Source: JAIQFL01 sp035295745
Lineage (GTDB): Bacteria > Acidobacteriota > Terriglobia > Bryobacterales > Bryobacteraceae
Direction of reading: 5' to 3'
Assembly: GCA_035295745.1 (NCBI GenBank)
Contig: DATGIL010000101.1
Location: 1-64,000, forward strand
DNA length: 64,000 bases
Under the pieces are notes generated by a model. It was given only the letters and a program-made list of their open reading frames with translations. It was not told the origin of the DNA and made no database searches. Below, one piece after another: positions 8,707-15,890 of this stretch. Numbering within the stretch: position 1 is the stretch's first letter; each line of letters starts with the position of its first letter. A program made the position numbers and the translations under genes.

Positions 8707-9621
8707 ATGCTATCAGCTATGCAGGCCAAGATCCGGCGCCGCGATGTGCTCGGTGGAGCACTCGCTGCCGCTGCCGTTACTGGAATTGCACCGGGACAGG
8801 GTCGCGTCGTCCGCACTGCTGGGTCCCGATACAAACTAGGGCTCAACGCCTACTCATTCGACCGGCCGCTGAAAGCCGGCACCACCACCCTGGACGACTT
8901 GGTTCGTTACTGCGCCGAGCACGGCATCGACTCGCTGGACGCCACCGGCTACTACTTTCCGGGGTATCCAAAAGTACCCGATGACGACGCGATTTTCCGT
9001 CTCAAACGCGCCGCGTTCCTGAACGGCGTCGCCTTGAGCGGCACCGGAGTGCGCAATGATTTCACCCTGCCCGATGCCGCCCGCCGCAAGGAGGAAATTC
9101 AGCTCGTCAAAAACTGGATTGAGGTGGCGAGCAAGTTGGGTGCTCCGGTCATCCGGGTGTTCACCGGTCCCAAAATGCCGGAGGGCCACACCTTCGAGCA
9201 GGTTCTTGAATGGATGATCCCCGCGTTCCTCGAATGCGCAGATTGCGGCCAAAAGCACGGAGTCCTCGTCGGACTGCAGAATCACAACGATTTTGCAAAA
9301 ACTGCCGAACAGACCATCCGGATCATCAATGCCGTCAACTCGAAGTGGTTCGGCTCGATTCTGGACGTGGGCAGCTTGCGCGAGAACGATCCCTATGAGG
9401 AGATCGAGAGGCTCCTGCCCTACGCCGTCTCGTGGCAACTCAAAGAATTGGTGGGCTACGGGACCAGGGAAGTTCCTACCGACCTGGCAAAAGTGAGGTC
9501 CCTTATCGACCGCGGTGGATATCGCGGCTATCTCCCCGTGGAGACTCTGGGGCCGGGAGATCCCGCGGCGAAAGTGGCGGTGTTCATCGAGCAGGTCCGA
9601 AAAGCTTTCGGTCTTTCGTGA
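8707..9621 (+). CDS. Tat-exported sugar phosphate isomerase/epimerase-like TIM barrel
   Basis: A 304-residue protein with a twin-arginine-type signal (I-R-R-R-D-V-L-G-G-A-L-A-A-A-A-V-T-G) followed by an AP-endonuclease-2/xylose-isomerase-like TIM barrel. Barrel features are L-G-L-N-A-Y-S-F near the start, G-I-D-S-L-D-A-T-G, V-G-L-Q-N-H-N-D-F with likely metal ligands, I-L-D-V-G-S-L and Y-L-P-V-E-T-L-G. Acidobacteria and Planctomycetes encode many exported members, usually tied to sugar degradation; the substrate is unknown. Either ATG 8707 or ATG 8719 could be the start; neither has an obvious ribosome binding site. Divergent from glgC. Confidence 0.85.
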   Translation: MLSAMQAKIRRRDVLGGALAAAAVTGIAPGQGRVVRTAGSRYKLGLNAYSFDRPLKAGTTTLDDLVRYCAEHGIDSLDATGYYFPGYPKVPDDDAIFRLKRAAFLNGVALSGTGVRNDFTLPDAARRKEEIQLVKNWIEVASKLGAPVIRVFTGPKMPEGHTFEQVLEWMIPAFLECADCGQKHGVLVGLQNHNDFAKTAEQTIRIINAVNSKWFGSILDVGSLRENDPYEEIERLLPYAVSWQLKELVGYGTREVPTDLAKVRSLIDRGGYRGYLPVETLGPGDPAAKVAVFIEQVRKAFGLS

Positions 9622-9642
9622 GTTCGCGGCAGCCGCGCAAAC

Positions 9643-10461
9643 TTAATTTTCGGAAGGCTTCTCCGCGTGATCGATCCGCAGGAGCTGAACAGGGGATTTT
9701 ACAGTTTCCAATCTCAAGCCGATGTCCTTCAGTGCGGTGAAAAGATCGGGCAGATCGCTCTGCGCCTCGCGTGAACCTGCGAAGCGTCCTTTAAATTGAC
9801 TGTCATCGGGCCTCCAGCTCAGCTCGAAATCGTAGGTTCCGGAGAGACCGGTTTTGTCGGCAACGGGGCGAGAGAGGACCGTACTTTCCAGATATCTCGC
9901 GAACCATGCCATTGATGTGTCCCGACAAACGTAGTGCAGACTCCCCGTGTCTCGGATGCCCGATGGCTCCCCGCCATCGCCGGGCCTACGCTCTTTCAGC
10001 TTGGGACTGTCCTTGCCGGCGGTGAGTACGTAACTGGAAATCTCTTTTGATTCGTAGTGAAACGTCAACTTGAATCTTTCCGCAAGCAGGGTCTTCAGCA
10101 TTTCCAGGCGCTGTTGCTGAGAGGCTTTCCCTTCAGCTCTGGCCTCGATGTCATAACGGGCGCCTTCAATCCAACCCGGTCCCCCGCTAACGAGATCGGA
10201 AGGCAGCGTGTATGCCAGTTGAATCACCTCCCGGAGGGACATTCCGCGGAGGCTCAGGCTGTTGCCGGAACTCGGCGCGGATGCTCTGGAGCCGCTGAAT
10301 TCGGGGGGCGTCGGCTTAATCGACGCCACCTCAAAGGCGAGTGGACTGGCTACCGGCGCGGAGGGCACTGCTGGCTGTGCGTGGATTCGGACGGCGCCTA
10401 GCAAAGCAATCACGGCAGGCCAAACGAACAGCGAGCAAGAGCAGGTGCGAGGTGTTTTCAC
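9643..10461 (-). CDS. TIGR03435 family secreted protein
   Basis: A 272-residue exported protein starting at GTG 10461 with a signal peptide ending near I-H-A-Q. The mature part begins with the family hallmark F-E-V-A-S-I-K-P. Further on are L-R-E-V-I-Q-L-A-Y, L-L-A-E-R-F-K-L-T-F-H-Y-E and D-K-T-G-L-S-G-T-Y-D-F-E-L-S-W. TIGR03435 was defined as a large paralogous family in Solibacter-like soil bacteria; its function is unknown. It overlaps nothing and converges with the Tat-exported barrel gene. This family is one of the better taxonomic pointers in the window. Confidence 0.92.
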   Translation of the reverse strand: MKTPRTCSCSLFVWPAVIALLGAVRIHAQPAVPSAPVASPLAFEVASIKPTPPEFSGSRASAPSSGNSLSLRGMSLREVIQLAYTLPSDLVSGGPGWIEGARYDIEARAEGKASQQQRLEMLKTLLAERFKLTFHYESKEISSYVLTAGKDSPKLKERRPGDGGEPSGIRDTGSLHYVCRDTSMAWFARYLESTVLSRPVADKTGLSGTYDFELSWRPDDSQFKGRFAGSREAQSDLPDLFTALKDIGLRLETVKSPVQLLRIDHAEKPSEN

Positions 10462-10593
10462 GGAGCTAGGACGTTGCAGCAGGAGGGGACGTTGGCAAAT
10501 TAACCGAACCTGCTACAGCCGCAAGTGACCCCTGCGCATTTTCCTCTCGCATGCGCACAATGGGAGGAGCCGCCGGAGGTCCAAGAACTTCGA

Positions 10594-11949
10594 ATGATTC
10601 GTGTGATTCTCGCAATCGCCGCTTTTACGCCGATTCTGGCGGGTCAATCCCGGCCCGATCCGAGCGAAATTCCCGTTCCGCCCATCGAGACGTCGCAGCG
10701 TGCCATGCCCGGCGTGAAGCAACTTCCCGACCGTCCGGAAATGCCCGATGTGCTCACCATGAACAACGGGAAGAAGGTCACCACCGAGGCGCAGTGGAAG
10801 CAGCGGCGCGAGGAGATGAAGCGAATCCTCGAATACTATGCCGTGGGACAGGCCCCGCCGCCTCCGGGCAACGTGAAGGGGCATGAGATCAGTTCTCAAT
10901 TGGTAAGGAACGGCAAGGTGAAATACCGCCTGGTGCACCTGACCTTCGGTCCGAAAGAGAGCCTCAGCCTCGATATCGGCATTTTCACTCCAGTGGAAGG
11001 CGGACCGGTCCCCGCAGTGATTTCGCCTTCGGGTTCACCTCCCGGCGCGACTCCCCTCGAACGACTGCCGCAGGGCCCCACGCAGGGCAAAGGGGTCGAT
11101 GTGTTGCTGGTGGTGGGGTCGCAAGGTGCGGCCTCCGGCGCTGCAGCAGACGTAGGCGGGCGTGGGCCGGCGCGCGGACCGCGCGATGCCGAGGCGGTGG
11201 CGGCCGCCAGCCCGGTCCTGGCGCATGGCTTCGCTTTCGTCACGTTTAACAATAACGATTGCGGCGAAGACACCACGCTGCGCAATCCCGATGGCAGTTG
11301 GGCGTTCCGCAACACACGCTTCTACCCGGCTTATCCGAAATACGATTGGGGACTGTTGCAGGGGTGGGCATGGGGCGTCTCGCGCATCGTGGACTATCTG
11401 CAGACGGATCCGGCCATCGACCGCACCAAGTTGATCGTCACCGGCGTGTCGCGTACTGGAAAATCGGCACTGGTGGCGGGAGCATTCGATGAGCGGATCG
11501 CGATGGTCGCGCCAGTAGCGAGTTCGGGTGGCGGCACTCCGGCCTACCGGTTCAGCGGCGCAGAGCGCGGTGGCAAGGAGGGATTGAGCGAAATGATGCG
11601 CACATATCCCAACTGGTTCTCGCCTCACCTCCACGAATTCTGGGGACAACCCGATAAACTTCCCTTCGACGAGCATTGGTTCATCGCCCTGGCCGCGCCG
11701 CGTCCTTTCATCGCGCTCGAAGGAACCCGTGACCAGAACGTCAACGCCAACGGAGTCAAGCAGTCGTGGCTCGCGGCCCAACCGGCGTACGCGCTGTTTC
11801 ACGCGCTCGATCGCCTTGGGGTGAGTTGGGCCGATCGCCCGCACGGCATGGTGCAGGGGGACTGGGACGCCCTTCTGGCGTTCGTCGATAAATTTCTGCT
11901 GGGCAAGACCGTGGATCGGCGATTCGACTCTTTCCCGGAAGCGCCGTAA
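10594..11949 (+). CDS. Secreted esterase, glucuronoyl-esterase-like alpha/beta hydrolase
   Basis: About 451 residues. I start at ATG 10594 (M-I-R-V-I-L-A-I-A-A), which gives a clean signal peptide ending at L-A-G-Q and has GGAGGT at 10575-10580; the frame stays open further upstream. The nucleophile elbow reads V-T-G-V-S-R-T-G-K-S-A, matching the G-x-S-R-x-G-K pattern of carbohydrate esterase family 15. A late R-P-H-G-M probably supplies the catalytic His. CE15 enzymes cut ester links between glucuronoxylan and lignin, so a plant-polymer role is plausible. The family is inferred from motifs. Confidence 0.85.
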   Translation: MIRVILAIAAFTPILAGQSRPDPSEIPVPPIETSQRAMPGVKQLPDRPEMPDVLTMNNGKKVTTEAQWKQRREEMKRILEYYAVGQAPPPPGNVKGHEISSQLVRNGKVKYRLVHLTFGPKESLSLDIGIFTPVEGGPVPAVISPSGSPPGATPLERLPQGPTQGKGVDVLLVVGSQGAASGAAADVGGRGPARGPRDAEAVAAASPVLAHGFAFVTFNNNDCGEDTTLRNPDGSWAFRNTRFYPAYPKYDWGLLQGWAWGVSRIVDYLQTDPAIDRTKLIVTGVSRTGKSALVAGAFDERIAMVAPVASSGGGTPAYRFSGAERGGKEGLSEMMRTYPNWFSPHLHEFWGQPDKLPFDEHWFIALAAPRPFIALEGTRDQNVNANGVKQSWLAAQPAYALFHALDRLGVSWADRPHGMVQGDWDALLAFVDKFLLGKTVDRRFDSFPEAP

Positions 11950-12050
11950 GGAATCTCTCCCGGCCGGCATAGGGTAGTGTGCGGGCCGTGGCTTTTTCGC
12001 CAATCGCGGACCTCGCCACACATACCACGCGAGAGGAGCGCGATCACGTC

Positions 12051-13295
12051 ATGAGATGCCCGAGTTGCGGTATACGGTTACAGGGCAATGCCAGCTTTTG
12101 CGACCGTTGCGGCGCCAGAAGGGCGCGCCCCTCTGGATCGCGCATCCGCCGGAGAGCGCTGGTCGCGATCCTTTGCGCACTCGTCCTCATTAATGCAGCG
12201 GGCGCCACGATGCTGCTCATGAGGCGCACGGCGGCCGATCCCGCAGTTGACGCAGCCCTTATCGTCGAACAACACGGCGCCGCCCTGAAAGTGATCTCCA
12301 CCTCCGGCGAGATTCTGCTCGATTCCAAGAAGGGCGAATGGCGGACCCTCCAGGCGGGAACTGGCCCCACGTGGGGAGTCGTCCTTCGTGACGAGGCGGG
12401 CGCGATTCGGCTCATCGACAAATGGGGAAAGCAGACTCTGAATCCGCCTGGCATTCCTTTCGACGATTTTCACGAAGGGTTGGCGCCCGCCTGGGCGTCT
12501 GGAAACGGGAAAGCGAAATGCGGTTACCTCGACCGCGATCACCACATGGCAATCGCCGCCGAATACCAGCGCTGCCTGCCGTTCTCGGAGGGCTTGGCAT
12601 TGGTGCTGGGAGATACGGGTTGGGGCCACATTGACCGGTCGGGCCAGATGCGGATCTCCGCCCGTTACACCGACGGTTGCAAATTCTCCGAGGGTGCGGC
12701 GAAGGTCAAGCGCGGCGGACGCTGGATGTTCTTGGACGGCCAGGGTACGGAACTCTTCCCCGTGGATTACGAAGGCTGCGGGGCTTTCTCCAGCGGGCTC
12801 GCGATTGCGAAACGCGGCGTCCTTTTCGGTTACGTCGACCACTCCGGCCAGTGGGCGATTTCCCCGCGATTTCAGGGTGGCTCCAACTTTCAGGAGGGAC
12901 GGGCCTTCGTCTGGTCGGAAAAGCAGATCGGCATGATCGACGAGCAAGGTAGGGAATTCGAGATCCCGAAACTTTCGGAACAGGGGGACTTCGAACACGG
13001 TCTGGCGCGGGTACGCATCGGGCGCCATTGGGGACTCATTGACCGGGGCGGCCACATGGCTGTGACCGCACATTACCGCAAAATCGACGGATTGGAGTCG
13101 GGACTCCGTAAGGCAATCTGCGACGACGGCCAGATCGACTTCCTGGACGAGGCTGGCGCACCGGTGAAGCCGCCCGTACCGCACTGCGTGGCATACGCCG
13201 GGGGCCTGTTTACTTGCCCGGCTGGGCCCGTCCAGTCGTATGTCTACCTGACGCGCGCCGGAAAACAGATCGGTGGTGTACGATTCAATCCATGA
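12051..13295 (+). CDS. Zinc-ribbon, single-TM, WG-repeat protein
   Basis: A 414-residue protein. I start at ATG 12051 so that the zinc ribbon is N-terminal (M-R-C-P-S-C-G then F-C-D-R-C-G); GAGAGGAG lies about 12 nt upstream. One transmembrane segment (L-V-A-I-L-C-A-L-V-L-I-N-A-A-G-A) follows near residue 35. The rest is a series of WG repeats, visible as W-G-H-I-D-R-S-G, F-G-Y-V-D-H-S-G-Q-W-A-I and W-G-L-I-D-R-G-G, which form beta-propeller-like modules. The stop overlaps the next gene's ATG as ATGA (13292-13295), so the two are coupled. Function unknown; probably envelope-located. Confidence 0.87.
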   Translation: MRCPSCGIRLQGNASFCDRCGARRARPSGSRIRRRALVAILCALVLINAAGATMLLMRRTAADPAVDAALIVEQHGAALKVISTSGEILLDSKKGEWRTLQAGTGPTWGVVLRDEAGAIRLIDKWGKQTLNPPGIPFDDFHEGLAPAWASGNGKAKCGYLDRDHHMAIAAEYQRCLPFSEGLALVLGDTGWGHIDRSGQMRISARYTDGCKFSEGAAKVKRGGRWMFLDGQGTELFPVDYEGCGAFSSGLAIAKRGVLFGYVDHSGQWAISPRFQGGSNFQEGRAFVWSEKQIGMIDEQGREFEIPKLSEQGDFEHGLARVRIGRHWGLIDRGGHMAVTAHYRKIDGLESGLRKAICDDGQIDFLDEAGAPVKPPVPHCVAYAGGLFTCPAGPVQSYVYLTRAGKQIGGVRFNP

Positions 13296-14089
13296 GCAAA
13301 CGATTTTGCTTGCATTGCGGGGCGGAACTCGGGCCGGAGGAGCGTTTCTGCGATCAGTGCGGCCGCCCGGCGCCGTTGCCTTCGCCGGGCCCGGCGCCCT
13401 TGCCTCCACCGCAAGTGGTGATGACCATGGTGACGCCTCCGCTCAAGGTGGCTCCTCGGACTGCACCGCAGCCGTCCGAGCCGGACCCGCCAGAGCCCCC
13501 GCACTCACCCAAATCGTTGCCGGGCAGGAGCTACTGGATCATCGCCGTGATCGCACTATCGGCAATGGCAGGCGGATTCGTGACCCGCTGGTATTACCTG
13601 CGGACTCCGCCGCCCGTTCCATCGCGCACCGATCCGCCTGCGGTTGAGCAGCCTGCCACCGCACAAGCCCCGCCGGCTCCCAAGGATCGCGCCAAGCCGT
13701 CGCCGCTCGACCCGGTCTCCGTCGCTCCGGAGAAGCGTCCTCGACCGCCGAACGACGAACCGTACATCGCGCCCGCGCCGCAGGCCGCCAGCAGCCCGGC
13801 GACGCCCACGGAGGGCCGCCCGGTCTACGATCCCGGCCCATCCGTGCAGACAAGGCCTGCGGATTCGCGTCCGGCCTCCGGAACACTTTCGTATTCAGGC
13901 CCGCCGGTGGCCCCGGATGGTGAGGTCGTCTTCGATGGCCTGCCACAAGGCGAGATCAAGTTCTCTTACGATTCCAATATATGGGCTGCGCGTCTCATGC
14001 GGGACGCCCACAGCTCGCGTTTGATCCTCCGCAACAAGAGCCCACTCGTGCAGATCAAGTGCGTGGTGCGTTGGGACCTCGGAGCGTAG
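13292..14089 (+). CDS. Zinc-ribbon, single-TM, proline-rich protein
   Basis: A 265-residue protein starting at ATG 13292, which overlaps the previous stop. The N-terminal zinc ribbon reads F-C-L-H-C-G and F-C-D-Q-C-G-R, the same arrangement as its upstream neighbour. A Pro-rich linker leads to one membrane segment (Y-W-I-I-A-V-I-A-L-S-A-M-A-G-G-F) near residue 80, then a long Pro/Ala-rich stalk and a small C-terminal beta domain (I-K-F-S-Y-D-S-N-I-W-A-A-R-L). No enzymatic motif is present. Translational coupling suggests it works with the WG-repeat protein. Confidence 0.82.
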   Translation: MSKRFCLHCGAELGPEERFCDQCGRPAPLPSPGPAPLPPPQVVMTMVTPPLKVAPRTAPQPSEPDPPEPPHSPKSLPGRSYWIIAVIALSAMAGGFVTRWYYLRTPPPVPSRTDPPAVEQPATAQAPPAPKDRAKPSPLDPVSVAPEKRPRPPNDEPYIAPAPQAASSPATPTEGRPVYDPGPSVQTRPADSRPASGTLSYSGPPVAPDGEVVFDGLPQGEIKFSYDSNIWAARLMRDAHSSRLILRNKSPLVQIKCVVRWDLGA

Positions 14090-14201
14090 GTGCCTGCTGA
14101 ACAGATCGCGCGGCGGGGTGCGCGCGGCGGCGGGTGCGGAAGCAGATTGGGAAAGTTCAAAGGCAGCTCGAAAACGCCCTGCAGTCAGACTTGGTGGACC
14201 A

Positions 14202-14253
14202 CGAAAAGCGTCGGCAAGAGTGTCGACGCGGCAAACAGGGTGTTTGCGCCACG
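14202..14253. repeat. REP-like double-hairpin element, solo arm
   Basis: Within the 214-bp gap after the zinc-ribbon gene lies one arm of a palindromic repeat that recurs at 37.2 and 39.6 kb. It begins CGAAAAGCGTCG and ends TTTGCGCCAC. Two hairpins can form: GCGTCGGCA/TGTCGACGC and GGCAAACA/TGTTTGCGCC. Only one arm is present here. The remainder of the gap shows no gene. Confidence 0.75.
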
Positions 14254-14303
14254 GCAGCCAGCCTCTCAACCGCGCGAGAGCCTGCTAGAATCGATCAGAT
14301 CGG

Positions 14304-15680
14304 ATGATGGACGACAGAGTTAGGGTGGCTTTGCGGGATCTCGTCGCGGAGCAGGGTGAATCGATACTCGCCTCCAGGGAGCGCCTCCGAGGGCTGCTTT
14401 CAGACGATTGTCCGGAGTGCAGCCGGGAAATCAACGTCCTGATGATTGCGATGCAGGCGCAGGTGCCGGCGGAGTTGCGCACCTACGGATCGGCCACCGA
14501 GATTCGGGTTGGCTTGGGCGCGATCATCCATCGGTTGGAAAGGGCCTTCGGCTTGGGACGTCCCGCAGCCGCGTGGGCGGTGCTGAGCATCGCGTATGCG
14601 GTAGGGCGAATTGTGGAACAGCAGTTCCAGACGATGCTTCCCGAGTTGAGCCTGGAGTCGGGCATGTCGCCTCCGCCGTCGCCTCCAGCGACTCCGGCCA
14701 CCGAGTCTGTGCGGCCGTTGCCACCACCGCCTCCTGCGCCGCCCTTGCCGCGACCGATCTCTCAACCCGCATCGCAGCCCCCACCCCGGCCGATCTCGCA
14801 GCCGCCATTTCAGCAGCCGCAGCCGCAGCCGCCGCCACGAGCGCCGTATTCTCCCCCGATGCCCACTCCGGTTTATGGATCGCCGGCATATTTCAACCGT
14901 CAGGCGCCCATGCTCCCGGCTCAGCCAGTGATCCCAGTCCAGCCGCCCCGCAGTTCGGGCGGCAAGATGGGAGTCGGAATCGGCATTGGAATCGGAATCG
15001 GAGTTCTGCTGATCGTCGGTATACTTCTGGCGGTGTCGCACCGTTCACAGGACCAGCCGTCACAGGGCGACACGCAAACTACCACTACACCCGGACAAGG
15101 CCCTGGTACTCAGTCCACACCGCCGGGAACCCAGCCGCCGCAAGCGCCCCAGAGTGAGTACATCACTTACAGCGACGCGAGCGGCGTGTTTCAAATGGAG
15201 GTGCCGCGCGAATGGCTGTCCAAACGTGAGGAGTCCGAAACCAAAATCGACAACACGGACAGCCATCTGATCCGGGCCGCTGTTTATCCGAGCGATGCGC
15301 AGCACGCCGACCTCGATGGATGGATTTCAGCGGGAATTCGTGTGTCGATCCTGACGCCCCCTCCCGGCCAGTCATGGCAGACGGACTGGGCGACCGAATG
15401 GCAGAAGAAGTCGTTCAATAATTTGCTGAACGGCTACGCCAAGTTCCAAGACACCAATATTGAGCCGATCCAATTGGGCAACATCGCCACCAGTACGACG
15501 GCGGTCTTGGGCGAGTCTCCCACCATCTCCGAGCCGGAAGTCGCGCGCGCCTATATTGGATTTACCCAGAAGTACCTGATCACGGTTGAGGTCTCGATGC
15601 CGCAGTCCAAACGCTCCCTTTTCGATTCGGCCGACGAACGTCTCCGAAAGACCTTCGAAATCGATAAGAAGGTGCCTTGA
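14304..15680 (+). CDS. Membrane protein with N-terminal helical module and PsbP/DUF1795-like C-terminus
   Basis: A 458-residue protein in four parts. Residues 5-105 form an all-helical module (L-R-D-L-V-A-E-Q-G, C-S-R-E-I-N-V-L-M-I-A-M, V-P-A-E-L) that I have seen fused to many unrelated domains in environmental bacteria. Residues 110-215 are extremely Pro-rich. A Gly/Ile-rich membrane helix follows (G-I-G-I-G-I-G-V-L-L-I-V-G-I-L-L-A-V). The C-terminal 170 residues look like a PsbP/DUF1795 fold, beginning Y-S-D-A-S-G-V-F-Q-M-E-V-P-R-E-W. Start ATG 14304 or 14307. It follows the two zinc-ribbon genes on the same strand. Function unknown. Confidence 0.8.
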   Translation: MMDDRVRVALRDLVAEQGESILASRERLRGLLSDDCPECSREINVLMIAMQAQVPAELRTYGSATEIRVGLGAIIHRLERAFGLGRPAAAWAVLSIAYAVGRIVEQQFQTMLPELSLESGMSPPPSPPATPATESVRPLPPPPPAPPLPRPISQPASQPPPRPISQPPFQQPQPQPPPRAPYSPPMPTPVYGSPAYFNRQAPMLPAQPVIPVQPPRSSGGKMGVGIGIGIGIGVLLIVGILLAVSHRSQDQPSQGDTQTTTTPGQGPGTQSTPPGTQPPQAPQSEYITYSDASGVFQMEVPREWLSKREESETKIDNTDSHLIRAAVYPSDAQHADLDGWISAGIRVSILTPPPGQSWQTDWATEWQKKSFNNLLNGYAKFQDTNIEPIQLGNIATSTTAVLGESPTISEPEVARAYIGFTQKYLITVEVSMPQSKRSLFDSADERLRKTFEIDKKVP

Positions 15681-15688
15681 AGAGCAGT

Positions 15689-15770
15689 GTCGGGGTTAGG
15701 GGTTCGGGGTTAGTGGTTCGGGGTTAGGGAGTCGGGAGTCGGGGGTCGGGGATTGGGATTAGGGGCTGGG
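15689..15770. repeat. G-rich tandem low-complexity tract
   Basis: About 80 bp of imperfect tandem units of the type GGGGTTAGG/GGGGTTCGG and GGGAGTCGG, with runs of three to five G on the plus strand throughout. It sits between the stop of the PsbP-like gene and the promoter of the ppiD-like gene and contains no ORF. The plus strand could form G-quadruplexes. Confidence 0.75.
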
Positions 15771-15843
15771 GCCCGTTGCGGGTCGCTGGAATGCGAGCTT
15801 CGTCTACTTCCCGGATCGGGTTACGCGAGACCTCGGGTCCGGC

Positions 15844-15852
15844 TGGTATACT
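15844..15852 (+). promoter_or_regulatory. Extended -10 promoter of the ppiD-like gene
   Basis: TGG followed by TATACT (15847-15852), an extended -10 element, lies 38 bp before the ATG of the foldase gene. No good -35 is present, which is usual for extended -10 promoters. The AGGAG ribosome binding site follows at 15875-15879. Confidence 0.5.
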
Positions 15853-15890
15853 GAAATTTCCCCTTTTTGAACACAGGAGTTCTCTGAGCA

